Below are positions 8,186-17,166 of a stretch of DNA of 64,000 nt, in pieces. The notes beneath the pieces are model-generated. The model made no database searches and was not told the origin of the DNA. It was given only the letters and a program-made list of their open reading frames with translations. Positions within the stretch are counted from its first letter, which is position 1; the number at the start of each line of letters is the position of its first letter. The position numbers were made by a program, and so were the translations under genes. Source of the stretch: Methylocystis sp. H62 (GTDB lineage: Bacteria > Pseudomonadota > Alphaproteobacteria > Rhizobiales > Beijerinckiaceae); contig NZ_JADNQZ010000057.1 of NCBI RefSeq assembly GCF_015709515.1, positions 62,001 to 126,000 of the forward strand, written 5' to 3'.

Positions 8186-9255
8186 TTCGAACGCTCTTCC
8201 AGGATGCGCGCGATTGCATCGCGCAGCGTCCCCCAGCGGCGCGCGCCCTCGTCAGCGCCCAGAAGCGCAAGCGCGACGATGAATGGAATAAAGTAATAGA
8301 TCATGCGAAACAGAAGCAGCGACGCCAGAACGCTTTCATGCGACGCCGCCGGAATAGCGTGCAGCATCGTCGCCTCGAACACGCCGATGCCGCCGGGCGC
8401 ATGGCTGATCACGCCCAGGATGCAGGCGACGACATAGACCGCGACGAAGGGCACAAAATCCAGCGGGACGCCCTCGGGAAGCAGCACATAGAGCGCGCCT
8501 GCGGCGCAGCACAGGTCCGCGACCCCAAGCGCGAACTGCGCCAATGTCGGGACGAAACCTGGCAGCTCGAGAGCGTGGCCGCGAAGCCGAATGATGCGGC
8601 GATCAACCGTCACCCAGGCGAAATAGAAGAGCACGCCGGCAAGTATGAGCACGCCCGGAATGATGTGAAGGAAGGCCGGCAAGCCATCCAGCGCCTCTAG
8701 CGCGTCCGCGCCATAGATGAAGCCTATGCCCATCACCAGCGTCATCCCAAGCCAGAACGTGACGCCGGCGAAGACGGTGATGTTGGCGACTTGCAGTGCG
8801 TTCAAGGCGACGCGCGAGTAGATCCAGTAGCGCACGGCCGCGCTGGTGATGATGGGAAATCCCAAGTTGAAGGAAATGGCGTAGCTTGCGAAGGACGCGA
8901 GCGCAGCGACCCTGTAGGGCGCGCGCGTTCTCATATGATAGAGCGCGACGACGTCGTAACCGGTCAGAAAAAGATAGGAGAGCGCAGATAGGGCCAGGGA
9001 CGCCAAAATTTGCGCGCCGCTCGTCGCGCGAAAAGCGTTCAGCAGATCGGCGTAGCTGAGGCTTGAGAGCGTTCGGCCCAGAATATAAGCGGCCAGCGCA
9101 AAGACGGCGAGACTGGCCGCCACGCCCAGCGCACTGAGCGCGCCTCGCGGCAGCCGCTCACGCAGCGACTCAAAAAATCCGCCGCTTGCTTGTGGCCTCA
9201 CGACGGGCAACCCCGGCGTCGTGGCTTCGAACACGTCGTTATCGCGCGAGGTCAC
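8182..9255 (-). CDS. UPF0104/MprF N-terminal-like integral membrane protein
   Basis: A 357-residue polytopic protein with roughly eight hydrophobic segments. It resembles the lysylphosphatidylglycerol synthetase transmembrane (flippase-like) region, including HAPGGIGVFEA, the family's best conserved stretch. The cytosolic aminoacyl-transfer domain of MprF is absent, so lipid movement is more likely than synthesis; the substrate is unknown. Its stop overlaps the phoR start, so the two are translationally coupled. Confidence 0.8.
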   Translation of the reverse strand: MTSRDNDVFEATTPGLPVVRPQASGGFFESLRERLPRGALSALGVAASLAVFALAAYILGRTLSSLSYADLLNAFRATSGAQILASLALSALSYLFLTGYDVVALYHMRTRAPYRVAALASFASYAISFNLGFPIITSAAVRYWIYSRVALNALQVANITVFAGVTFWLGMTLVMGIGFIYGADALEALDGLPAFLHIIPGVLILAGVLFYFAWVTVDRRIIRLRGHALELPGFVPTLAQFALGVADLCCAAGALYVLLPEGVPLDFVPFVAVYVVACILGVISHAPGGIGVFEATMLHAIPAASHESVLASLLLFRMIYYFIPFIVALALLGADEGARRWGTLRDAIARILEERSN

Positions 9256-9375
9256 GCCGCCCTCGCGTCCAACGCTCGGATCTCGGAGCCCTCAATGCAC
9301 AACCCTCATCATCTCGCCTGAAGCTTGCCTTTGTCGACTTGCAAGCGTCATCCGGTTCAATCCCTCGATCATGTC

Positions 9376-9405
9376 ATGGCGATGACTGGCATAGCGATGA
9401 CTAGC
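9376..9405. repeat. Two tandem 15-bp units in the divergent gap upstream of csp3
   Basis: ATGGCGATGACTGGC (9376-9390) is followed directly by ATAGCGATGACTAGC (9391-9405), 13 of 15 identical. It lies in the 345-bp gap between the UPF0104 gene and the copper storage gene and could be a paired regulator site. Apart from a good ribosome site before csp3, nothing else was recognised in this gap. Confidence 0.4.
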
Positions 9406-9600
9406 ACGATCTCCGTCGCGCGCGCCTCTCAAAAAGGTTGGCGCTCGGCGATCGGACGTCAAGTCTGCGCCTGCTGCTCATAGGCTGAAGCGTGACCGAT
9501 CGTCCTACGCCTTAGACGCAAATCTTGACCTGCGAGGCCGGTGAACTAGCTGCCTGCGGGGCGGCGGGAGGCGGAAAGCCTGAACGAGGAACGATCCATC

Positions 9601-9948
9601 ATGCACATGATCCCGAAGGAAATGCAGGCCTGCATCGACGCCTGCCTGAACTGTTATCAGATGTGCTTCGGCATGGCGATGACCCATTGCCTGGAGGAAG
9701 GCGGCGAGCATGTGAAGCCCAAACATTTCCGGGCGATGATCGCCTGCGCCGATATGTGCCGCAACAGCACGCAAATGATGCTGATGAATTCGCCGCTGGC
9801 CAAACAGATGTGCGCGCTTTGCGCCGAGGCTTGCGAAACCTGCGCCAAGGAGTGCGATCCGATTCCGGACATGAAGGAATGCGCCGACGAGTGTCGTCGC
9901 TGCGCCGAGGAATGCCGCAGAATGTCCGGACGGAAAATGGCCGCATAA
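9601..9948 (+). CDS. Cytosolic copper storage protein, Csp3 type (four-helix bundle, DUF326)
   Basis: A 115-residue protein with 16 cysteines (11, 15, 18, 22, 30, 49, 53, 71, 74, 78, 81, 85, 94, 98, 101, 105), mostly CxxC/CxxxC spaced so they line the core of an antiparallel four-helix bundle. Csp proteins, first described in Methylosinus trichosporium, hold many Cu(I) ions through such thiols. There is no signal peptide, which points to the cytosolic Csp3 class. Met and His residues near the ends may shuttle copper. GAGGA precedes the ATG. No copper regulator gene is adjacent. Confidence 0.88.
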   Translation: MHMIPKEMQACIDACLNCYQMCFGMAMTHCLEEGGEHVKPKHFRAMIACADMCRNSTQMMLMNSPLAKQMCALCAEACETCAKECDPIPDMKECADECRRCAEECRRMSGRKMAA

Positions 9949-9981
9949 TTTACTGCGAATAGCTTGCGACCGGCTAGGCGG

Positions 9982-10296
9982 CTATTTGCCGCCAAGCCCC
10001 AAAATATAGCTTGCCAGCGAGTCGATCTCTTCGCGGGCGAGAATGATGTTGGGCATGTTCTTGTGCGAAGAGCGCAGGAAAACCTTGAGCGACAGTTCCG
10101 TCGTCGAAGGCATGTTGGCGACATCGATAAAGCGCGGGGCCTTGGGATCCGGGCTCTTGGCGTCTGCGTCGGCGCCAACCGCATGGCATGAGGCGCATTC
10201 GGCTTTGGCGATTTGCGCGCCGGTCGTCGGATCCGCGCTCGCGGCCATCGCCGGCGCCGCAATGAAGACCAAGCCCAAAGACAGCGCTATCCTCAT
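9982..10296 (-). CDS. Small exported monohaem cytochrome c
   Basis: A 104-residue protein with a Sec signal peptide (MRIALSLGLVFIAAPAMA) and one haem-binding site, CASCH. The distal methionine is probably the one in HKNMPNI. The start at 10296 is preferred because it begins the signal peptide, and a GGAG site lies at the end of fabI, whose stop is 4 bp away. Translation is therefore probably linked to fabI although no functional tie is known. It is convergent with the copper storage gene. Redox partner unknown. Confidence 0.85.
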   Translation of the reverse strand: MRIALSLGLVFIAAPAMAASADPTTGAQIAKAECASCHAVGADADAKSPDPKAPRFIDVANMPSTTELSLKVFLRSSHKNMPNIILAREEIDSLASYILGLGGK

Positions 10297-10300
10297 CGCC

Positions 10301-11110
10301 TTACTCCTCGCCGTTGAGATCCTCGGGACGCGGCTGCAACATGATATTATAGCCGGCGTCGACAAGATGCACTTCGCCCGTCACGCCGCCCGACAGCTCC
10401 GACAGCAAATAAAGCGCCGAGCCGCCGATTTCATCAAGCGTGATCATCCGGCGCAATGGACAATGCTTTTTTTGAAACGCGCCCATCGCCCTCGCGCCCG
10501 TGATGCCGGCGCCCGCCATGGTGCGCACCGGGCCGGGCGACAGCGCATTGACGCGAATGCCGCGATCGCCGAAGTCGGCGGCAAGATAGCGCACCGATGA
10601 ATCGAGCGCCGCCTTCGCCACGCCCATGACGTTGTAATTCGGCATGACATGCGTGCCGCCGCCGAAGCTCACCGTCAGCAGCGATCCGCCGTTCTTCATC
10701 AGCGTGGCGGCGCGGCGGGCGGCTTCGGTGAAGGAAAAACAGGAAATGACAAGCGTGCGAATGAAATTCTCGCGCGAAGTGTCGGCGTAGAGTCCCTTCA
10801 ACTCGCTTTTGTCGGAATAGGCGATCGAGTGGACGAGAAAATCCATATCGCCCCACTCATGTTCGAGACGGGCGAACGCCTGATCCACCGTTGAAATATC
10901 CTCGGCGTCGCACGGCAGCACAAGGTTCGACCCGAGCGCCTGCGCGAGCGGCTTGACGCGCTTGCCGAGCGCCTCGCCCTGATAGGTGAATGCGAGCGTC
11001 GCGCCGTGGCGCGCAAGAACGCGCGCGATGCCATAGGCGATCGAATGATCATTGGCGACGCCCATAATGAGGCCGCGCTTACCCTGCATGAAACCGGTTG
11101 AAACTGTCAT
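10301..11110 (-). CDS. fabI: Enoyl-[acyl-carrier-protein] reductase (NADH)
   Basis: A 269-residue SDR-fold enzyme that reduces the enoyl-ACP double bond in each fatty acid elongation cycle. It has the FabI nucleotide motif (GLIMGVANDHSIAYGIA) and the catalytic Y-x6-K as YNVMGVAK. It follows fabB by about 230 bp, a gap containing a REP-like hairpin, and is followed by the cytochrome gene. Confidence 0.96.
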   Translation of the reverse strand: MTVSTGFMQGKRGLIMGVANDHSIAYGIARVLARHGATLAFTYQGEALGKRVKPLAQALGSNLVLPCDAEDISTVDQAFARLEHEWGDMDFLVHSIAYSDKSELKGLYADTSRENFIRTLVISCFSFTEAARRAATLMKNGGSLLTVSFGGGTHVMPNYNVMGVAKAALDSSVRYLAADFGDRGIRVNALSPGPVRTMAGAGITGARAMGAFQKKHCPLRRMITLDEIGGSALYLLSELSGGVTGEVHLVDAGYNIMLQPRPEDLNGEE

Positions 11111-11299
11111 ATGGCGATTGTCATCGTAGGAGAGATGGAAAGTTTGGGCCTAAGCCCTATGAGAGATAGCAGACAAGCGAAGAAGAACGGACGCTATGGG
11201 CCGCATCGGCGATACTCTATCCACGGGCGCCGCTCGTTCGCATCCATCCACTGGAAGAATCGCCTTCTCCTAAACGCCGGCTGGATTGTCTCGACGTCG

Positions 11300-11322
11300 A
11301 TGGCCGGGACAAGCCCGGCCAT
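11300..11322. repeat. Short palindromic REP-like hairpin between fabB and fabI
   Basis: A 9-bp perfect stem (ATGGCCGGG at 11300-11308, CCCGGCCAT at 11314-11322) with loop ACAAG. This palindrome is frequent in intergenic regions of Rhizobiales, and its minus-strand reading gives the MAGLVPAI peptide often mis-annotated as protein. Nothing else was recognised in the 11111-11341 gap. Confidence 0.6.
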
Positions 11323-11341
11323 GACGCTCGCCGTTGCGTAC

Positions 11342-12565
11342 TTACGCGTCTGGATGCTTAAACACCAATGTCGCATTGGTGCCGCCGAAGCCGAATGAGT
11401 TCGACAGAACCGCGCCGAGCTTCACATTGTCGCGGCGCGCCCGCATGATGGGCATGTCGGCGAAATCCGGGTCGAGCTCTTCGATATTAGCGCTCTCGCA
11501 GATGAAGCCGTTCTGCATCATCAACAAGGAATAGATCGCCTCCTGCACGCCCGTCGCGCCGAGCGAATGGCCGGTCAAAGATTTGGTCGCGGCGATCGGC
11601 GGGCATTTGTCGCCGACGCCGAACACTTCGCGCAGCGCCTCGATTTCCTTGGCGTCGCCGACGGGGGTCGCCGTGGCGTGGGGGTTGATGTAGTCGATCG
11701 GGCATTTCACCGTCGCGAGCGCCTGCTGCATGCAGCGCACCGCGCCTTCGCCCGAGGGCGCCACCATGTCATGGCCGTCGGAGGTCGCGCCGTAGCCGGC
11801 GACTTCGGCGTAGATCTTCGCGCCGCGCGCCTTGGCGTGTTCGAATTCTTCGAGCACCAGCACGCCGGCGCCGCCGGCGATGACGAATCCGTCGCGATTC
11901 TTGTCATAGGCGCGCGAGGCCGTCGCCGGACGATCATTGTAGGAGGAGGACATGGCGCCCATCGCGTCGAAGAGGACCGACAGCTCCCACTCCAACTCCT
12001 CGCAGCCGCCCGCGAAGATCATGTCCTGCTTGCCGTATTGAATCAGTTCGTAGGCGTTGCCGATGCAGTGATTGGACGTAGCGCAGGCTGACGAGATCGA
12101 ATAGTTGACGCCCTTGATCTTGAACCAGACCGCAAGCGTCGCCGAAGCTGTCGAAGACATGCTTTTCGGCACGGCGAAGGGACCGACGCGCTTGGGTCCC
12201 TTGGTGCGGGTGATGTCGGCGGATTCGACAAGCGTGTGGGTCGAGGGGCCGCCGGACCCCATGATGATTCCGGTGCGCGCGTTGGAGATTTCCGCTTCGG
12301 TCAGGCCGGCGTCGGCGATCGCCTGATCCATGGCGACGTGGTTCCACGCCGTGCCTGTCGCATGGAAGCGCATGGCGCGGCGGTCGACGAGCGTCGAGGG
12401 GTCGAGCGTCGGCATTCCGTAGACCTGCGAGCGGAAGCCGAGTTCGGCGTATTTCTCCGCGCGTGCGATGCCAGACTTCGCCTCGCGCAGCGAAGCGATC
12501 ACTTCCTGGGTGGTGTTGCCGATCGACGACACGATGCCCATGCCGGTGACGACGACTCGTCTCAT
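11342..12565 (-). CDS. fabB: 3-oxoacyl-[acyl-carrier-protein] synthase I
   Basis: A 407-residue condensing enzyme with the Cys-His-His triad: nucleophile Cys in [12 protein letters not shown] (about residue 162), His in [12 protein letters not shown] and His in [23 protein letters not shown] closes the thiolase fold. Together with FabA it forms the anaerobic unsaturated fatty acid branch. It lies 52 bp after fabA and is probably co-transcribed with it. Confidence 0.96.
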   Translation of the reverse strand: MRRVVVTGMGIVSSIGNTTQEVIASLREAKSGIARAEKYAELGFRSQVYGMPTLDPSTLVDRRAMRFHATGTAWNHVAMDQAIADAGLTEAEISNARTGIIMGSGGPSTHTLVESADITRTKGPKRVGPFAVPKSMSSTASATLAVWFKIKGVNYSISSACATSNHCIGNAYELIQYGKQDMIFAGGCEELEWELSVLFDAMGAMSSSYNDRPATASRAYDKNRDGFVIAGGAGVLVLEEFEHAKARGAKIYAEVAGYGATSDGHDMVAPSGEGAVRCMQQALATVKCPIDYINPHATATPVGDAKEIEALREVFGVGDKCPPIAATKSLTGHSLGATGVQEAIYSLLMMQNGFICESANIEELDPDFADMPIMRARRDNVKLGAVLSNSFGFGGTNATLVFKHPDA

Positions 12566-12617
12566 TGCTCCAACTCCCCTGGCGCCGCGCCTAGGCTCTC
12601 GGTCGCCTTGTTAGCAT

Positions 12618-13142
12618 TCAGGCGGCTGCCGGCGCCTCGGCCTTGGCGAGCCCGACCTTCAAATCCTTCGCCTCATAGATGCGTTCGCCGTCCGCCGCGA
12701 CCCAGCCGTCGGCGATGCCGAGCACAAGCTTGCCCTTGAAGACGCGCTTAAAGTCGATGCCGTAGGTCACCTTTTTGACGGTGGGGCGAACTTGCCCGCT
12801 GAATTTCACCTCGCCGACTCCCAGCGCCATGCCGCGTCCCGGATTGTCGAGCCAGGCGAGATAGAAGCCGACCAATTGCCACAGCGCGTCGAGGCCAAGG
12901 CAGCCCGGCATCACCGGATTGCCCTTGAAATGGCAGTCGAAAAACCAGAGGCTCGGCTTAATGTCGAGTTCGGCGCGCATGTAGCCTTTGCCGTGCTCGC
13001 CGCCGTCTTCGAAGATCTCGGTGATCCGGTCGAACATCAGCATTGGCGGCAGCGGCAGCTGCGCATTTCCCGGGCCGAACAGCTTCTCCTCGCCGCACGC
13101 CAGTAAATCCTCGTAGCCGAATGAGGAGCGCCTTTCGCCCAT
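12618..13142 (-). CDS. fabA: 3-hydroxydecanoyl-ACP dehydratase/isomerase
   Basis: A 174-residue hotdog-fold enzyme that dehydrates 3-hydroxydecanoyl-ACP and isomerises the product to the cis-3 form, introducing the double bond of unsaturated fatty acids. The active-site His is in [23 protein letters not shown] (split here as [10 protein letters not shown]), and the catalytic Asp lies in GLDALW. The start at 13142 follows an AGGA site. The gene is divergent from irr with a 261-bp shared promoter region. Confidence 0.95.
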   Translation of the reverse strand: MGERRSSFGYEDLLACGEEKLFGPGNAQLPLPPMLMFDRITEIFEDGGEHGKGYMRAELDIKPSLWFFDCHFKGNPVMPGCLGLDALWQLVGFYLAWLDNPGRGMALGVGEVKFSGQVRPTVKKVTYGIDFKRVFKGKLVLGIADGWVAADGERIYEAKDLKVGLAKAEAPAAA

Positions 13143-13403
13143 CGTCCTGTGTTCCTCGCGTTGGAGCCTTTGAAGGCCCATTCTCCCCAAGCGCGCTCAA
13201 AAGGCGCGCCCTTATCTTTCTAGCGCCGGCAGCGGCGCCGCTCTTAGCCGCTTTGGGCGAAGCGATCCGTAACATAGCCTCGCCCGGGCCGGAAGCGCCG
13301 TCGCGAGCGGGTTCACAACAGCCGAGCGGCGTTGAATTTCCCGCCATTCCCCCTATGATGCCAAAGAGAAAACCGCGAGAGCAGAAAACCGCGAGCCGCT
13401 GTA

Positions 13404-13850
13404 ATGGACGCCGAGCCGAATTCGACTGTTCCGCCAGACTCTGCACCGCGCAAGCCGGTCGCGGAGTTGCTGGCCGACGCTGGCCTGCGGCCGACCCGCC
13501 AGCGGCTGGCGCTCGGCGAGTTGCTGTTTGGACAGAGCGGCGATCGTCATGTGACGGCGGAGCGGCTCTATGAGGAGGCGCTCGCCGCCAATCTCTCCGT
13601 GTCGCTCGCGACCGTATACAATGCGCTTCACCAGTTCACCCAGGCGGGCTTGCTGCGGGAGATCGCCGTCGACGGCGCCCGGGTGTATTTCGACACCAAC
13701 ACCGCCGACCACCATCATTTCCTTCTCGAAGACGACGGAGAGCTGTACGACATCGCCGGCGCGAACGTCTCGGTCTCCCATCTTCCCCAGCCGCCCGACG
13801 GTTTGCGCGTCGCACGCGTAGATGTCGTGGTGCGTCTTCGCCGCGCCTAA
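13404..13850 (+). CDS. irr: Fur-family iron response regulator Irr
   Basis: A 148-residue Fur-fold regulator. The winged helix contains RPTRQRLALGELLF and SLATVYNALHQF, and the dimerisation domain carries the DHHHF histidine cluster that binds haem in Irr. No cysteine is present, so the N-terminal CP haem motif of Bradyrhizobium Irr is lacking, as in Rhizobium-type Irr. Location divergent from fabA is a recurrent Rhizobiales arrangement that separates Irr from general Fur. Confidence 0.88.
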   Translation: MDAEPNSTVPPDSAPRKPVAELLADAGLRPTRQRLALGELLFGQSGDRHVTAERLYEEALAANLSVSLATVYNALHQFTQAGLLREIAVDGARVYFDTNTADHHHFLLEDDGELYDIAGANVSVSHLPQPPDGLRVARVDVVVRLRRA

Positions 13851-13947
13851 GCCTGCCCTATATTCTGGAGACGACCAATTTCGAAGCAGTTCGACGCCGC
13901 TGCGGGACCGTCGAGGCCTCTTCGAAAACAGGGTGGGGCGAGGAGCA

Positions 13948-14934
13948 ATGTCGCAGCGGGCGACCGAACAGGAATCCGAGATCACCTATGCGCAGTTCAA
14001 GGCGCTCGCGAACTCCATGCCGAATCTTGCCTGGATGGCGCGACCGGATGGCTGGGTGTTTTGGTACAATGACCGGTGGTACGAATATACCGGCACGACG
14101 CCGGAAGAGATGGCGGGATGGGGTTGGCAATCCGTGCATCATCCGGACGTGCTGCCCAAGATGCTGGAGCGCTGGACGCATGCGATCCAGCACGGCGAAT
14201 TCTTCCAGATGATCTTTCCGCTCAAGGGCGCCGACGGACTCTATCGACCATTCCTGACGCGCATCGAGCCGCTGCGCGAGAACGGCGCCGTGGTCGGCTG
14301 GTTCGGCACGAACACCGACGTCACCGAACAGGAACGCGACCGCGAACGCCTGCAGCTTATGATCCACGAGCTCAACCATCGCGTCAAAAATACGCTTGCG
14401 ACGGTTCACTCGATCGCTTTGCATTCCCTGCGCGACCTGAAGCCGAATTCGGCGAAACTGTTCGAGAACCGTCTGCTGGCGCTCGCCGCCGTGCATGACG
14501 TGCTGACTCGAGAGAACTGGACGAAGGCGCAGGTCGACGAACTCGTGCTTACCGCCATCGCCCCCGCGGGCCAGGACAATTTCGATGTTTCAGGACCGCC
14601 TGTCGACGTCTGCCCGCGCGTCGCGGCGGCGCTGGCGATGACGTTGCATGAATTATGCACGAACGCCGTCAGACACGGATCGCTCTCGGCGCCGAGCGGA
14701 CGAGTCGCCGTCGAGTGGAGCATTGACGCCGAGGGACGCACGCCTAAGCTCCATCTCGTCTGGCGCGAATACGGCGGACCGTCGATCTCGTCCCCATCGG
14801 TTAAAGGATTTGGCATGCGCCTGATTGAGAAAACGCTTGCGTCCGAAGCGGGCGCTCGGGTCGCGGTCGAATACCCCTCGGAAGGATTTCGCTGCGAGAT
14901 GGACATTCCTCTCGGCGTGGACGTGCTCAAATGA
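13948..14934 (+). CDS. PAS-containing HWE-family histidine kinase
   Basis: A 328-residue soluble sensor. A PAS fold occupies about 15-130 (SMPNLAWMARPDGWVFWYND through GWFGTNTDVTEQ). H144 lies in ELNHRVKNTL, followed by the N-box HELCTNAVRHG (234-244) and WREYGGP (272-278), which carries the W-x-E of the HWE family. The start at 13948 has a clear GGCGAGGAGCA site; a longer upstream reading overlaps irr. The stop overlaps the downstream receiver gene start, so the pair forms one two-component unit. Signal unknown. Confidence 0.9.
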   Translation: MSQRATEQESEITYAQFKALANSMPNLAWMARPDGWVFWYNDRWYEYTGTTPEEMAGWGWQSVHHPDVLPKMLERWTHAIQHGEFFQMIFPLKGADGLYRPFLTRIEPLRENGAVVGWFGTNTDVTEQERDRERLQLMIHELNHRVKNTLATVHSIALHSLRDLKPNSAKLFENRLLALAAVHDVLTRENWTKAQVDELVLTAIAPAGQDNFDVSGPPVDVCPRVAAALAMTLHELCTNAVRHGSLSAPSGRVAVEWSIDAEGRTPKLHLVWREYGGPSISSPSVKGFGMRLIEKTLASEAGARVAVEYPSEGFRCEMDIPLGVDVLK

Positions 14935-15305
14935 GCACGCCCCGCGTTCTGATCGTCGAAGACGAAGCCGTCATCGCCATGGCCCTCGAGATGTTTCTCG
15001 AGGAGCTCGGCGCCTGCGTCGTCGCCACTGCGGGCAATGTGCAGGACGCGCTGCAAAAGGCGACGAGCGAAGATTTCGATCTCGCCTTTCTCGACATCAA
15101 CCTCAACGGACAGAAGGCTCATGTTCTCCCCGGCGTCCTGGAGCGCCGGCATAAGCCTTTCGCCTTCGTGACGGGCTACGGCGAACAGGGCGTGCTTGAG
15201 GCGCATGCCGATGCGCCGGTCGTCACCAAGCCCTTCAGTCGGGACGCCATTTCGACGGCGCTGGAAAAACTCAAGAGCCGCATGCCGGGCGGTCCAGCCG
15301 GCTGA
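14931..15305 (+). CDS. Stand-alone response regulator receiver
   Basis: A 124-residue CheY-like single domain with acidic pair E10-D11, phospho-acceptor D55 (LAFLDINLNG) and K100 (VVTKPFS). There is no output domain. It is coupled by a 4-bp overlap to the HWE kinase upstream, which is presumably its phosphodonor; single-domain receivers with HWE kinases often work as phosphate sinks or relays. Confidence 0.92.
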   Translation: MSTPRVLIVEDEAVIAMALEMFLEELGACVVATAGNVQDALQKATSEDFDLAFLDINLNGQKAHVLPGVLERRHKPFAFVTGYGEQGVLEAHADAPVVTKPFSRDAISTALEKLKSRMPGGPAG

Positions 15306-15917
15306 CTATTCGAATGTCTCGCCCGGATAGACGCCCCAGAGATTTTCTTGCGCCATATAGCCGTCGAAGCCCTTGCCCGCGATACGGCACCATTTGCCGT
15401 CGCAACTGCGCAAATTGCCGATGACGCCGGGGCCGAGCTTGGCCGCGGGCGTCGAATGATCGGCGGCGACGAGGAGTTGCGGCTCCTTTTTCCACGGCGC
15501 GACCAAAGCGGTGCGCCGTCCAGAGAGCAGCGAATGCAACACCCAGCCTTCGGCGCCTTCGGAATCGCGGATCTTGCGCCAGGTTTCGAATTCGGCGGTG
15601 ATCTCGACGGGGAGCGCCGCGCGTTCGTAGATCCAGAGGGTCGGATGTTCCTTGCTGGGCCCCTCGCGAACATTGACCCGATCCGATTTGAGGCTGACGT
15701 AGCGGGGCAAGGGCAGGCCGCTCACCGGGCCCTTCTGCGGCTCCTGAGCGCCAGCGTGCGCTGCGCAAAAAAACGCGCAGACGAGCGCGGCGAAAAGCCC
15801 GCGGCGACGCTTTTGGAAAAATTCCTGAGCGTTTGAGAAAGCTGCCGAAATTGGCGCAGATTCTGTATTTATTCGCGACATGATGGACTGATCGCTCGCT
15901 TGTCTTTGGCCCGTCAT
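15306..15917 (-). CDS. Exported bacterial SH3-domain protein
   Basis: A 203-residue protein with a basic region (QKRRR), a hydrophobic stretch and an AHAGA cleavage site, then two SH3b-like modules. The first runs from SLKSDRVNVREGPS to about WVLHSLL; the second includes GVIGNLRSCDGKWCRI and ends in WGVYPGE. The likely role is periplasmic binding to cell-wall peptides. The start could also be 15881; neither has a strong ribosome site. It abuts the receiver gene stop without a gap. Confidence 0.8.
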   Translation of the reverse strand: MTGQRQASDQSIMSRINTESAPISAAFSNAQEFFQKRRRGLFAALVCAFFCAAHAGAQEPQKGPVSGLPLPRYVSLKSDRVNVREGPSKEHPTLWIYERAALPVEITAEFETWRKIRDSEGAEGWVLHSLLSGRRTALVAPWKKEPQLLVAADHSTPAAKLGPGVIGNLRSCDGKWCRIAGKGFDGYMAQENLWGVYPGETFE

Positions 15918-16107
15918 CTGCTAGGAAGTCGAATGCGTCCGCCGAGGAGGCGTATTGGTTTTGTCGCTGACCGTCGTTAAGACCCGGTTGAAGCCGGCGA
16001 AACTCGTCGGCGTCTTTTCATCCGCCGCGGCGACGCGGCGAAGATCATAGCGCAATCGCAGAAACGCTGCTGCAACACAACATAAACGCGGAGGCACGAC
16101 CAGGGAT

Positions 16108-17103
16108 ATGCCGAAAAAGAAGCCGCTCGTTGTCGTGTCGCGCCGGCTGCCCGAGGTCATCGAAACCCGCATGTGCGAGTTATTCGACACGCGCCTCAAC
16201 GAAAGCGACAAGCCGCTCACCCATGACGAACTCGTCGAGGCGATGCGCACGGCCGACGTGCTGGTGCCGACCATCACCGACCGTATCGATTCCCATCTGA
16301 TCGCCCAGGCCGGCGAGCAAATGAAGCTGATCGCCAATTTCGGCAATGGCGTCGACAATATCGACGTCGCCTCGGCGCTCGATCGCTCCATCACCGTCAC
16401 CAACACGCCCGGCGTTCTAACCGAAGACACGGCCGACATGACGATGGCGCTGATCCTTTCGGTGGCGCGTCGTCTCGTCGAAGGCGCGAGCGCCATTCCC
16501 GACGGCGCTTGGGCGGGCTGGTCGCCGACCTGGATGCTCGGCCACCGGATCACCGGCAAGAGGCTCGGCATCGTCGGCATGGGCCGGATCGGCCAAGCCT
16601 TGGCGCGGCGGGCGAAAAGCTTCGGGCTTTCAATCCACTACCATAATCGTCGGCGAGTCTCGGCCGATCTCGAAGAGCAATTGGAGGCGACCTATTGGGA
16701 GTCGCTCGATCAGATGCTGGCGCGGGTCGACGTCGTGTCGATCCACTGTCCGCATACGCCGGCCACCTATCACCTTCTCTCCGCCCGCAGACTGGCGCAT
16801 CTGCGTCCGCACGCCATTCTGATCAACACCGCGCGCGGCGAGATCGTCGACGAGAACGCGCTCGTGCGCATGCTTGACGCAGATGAGATGGCCGGCGCCG
16901 GGCTCGACGTCTTCGAGCATGAACCCGCCGTCTCTCCTAAATTATTGAAGCTCGCCAAGGCCGGGAAAGTCACGCTGCTCCCGCATATGGGCTCGGCGAC
17001 GATCGAAGGCCGCATCGATATGGGCGAGAAAGTGATCATCAACATCAAAACCTTCATGGACGGCCACCGCCCGCCTGACCGCGTCCTGCCGAGCATGCTA
17101 TAA
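16108..17103 (+). CDS. D-2-hydroxyacid dehydrogenase (glyoxylate/hydroxypyruvate reductase type)
   Basis: A 331-residue NAD(P)-dependent dehydrogenase with a Rossmann motif GIVGMGRIGQALARR and the family catalytic Arg (INTARGEIVDE), Glu (DVFEHEP) and His (LLPHMGSAT). The sequence is closest in feel to glyoxylate reductase GyaR. In a serine-cycle methylotroph a hydroxypyruvate reductase is essential, but the main hprA normally sits in the serine-cycle cluster, so this may be a second enzyme. Exact substrate not resolvable here. Confidence 0.85.
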   Translation: MPKKKPLVVVSRRLPEVIETRMCELFDTRLNESDKPLTHDELVEAMRTADVLVPTITDRIDSHLIAQAGEQMKLIANFGNGVDNIDVASALDRSITVTNTPGVLTEDTADMTMALILSVARRLVEGASAIPDGAWAGWSPTWMLGHRITGKRLGIVGMGRIGQALARRAKSFGLSIHYHNRRRVSADLEEQLEATYWESLDQMLARVDVVSIHCPHTPATYHLLSARRLAHLRPHAILINTARGEIVDENALVRMLDADEMAGAGLDVFEHEPAVSPKLLKLAKAGKVTLLPHMGSATIEGRIDMGEKVIINIKTFMDGHRPPDRVLPSML

Positions 17104-17166
17104 GGCGCTGCGCTGCGGCCTCGGCAGCCTGGCGCAGGTCGCTTTATGGGGAGGATAATTGACGCG

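Noticed and set aside
9449-9502. An inverted CGATCGG/CCGATCG pair upstream of the copper storage gene.
   Set aside because: Its core CGATCG is self-palindromic and occurs by chance in GC-rich DNA; the ~40-nt loop is weak.
11194-11376. A 60-residue minus-strand frame including MAGLVPAI.
   Set aside because: The peptide is the translation of the palindromic repeat at 11300-11322.
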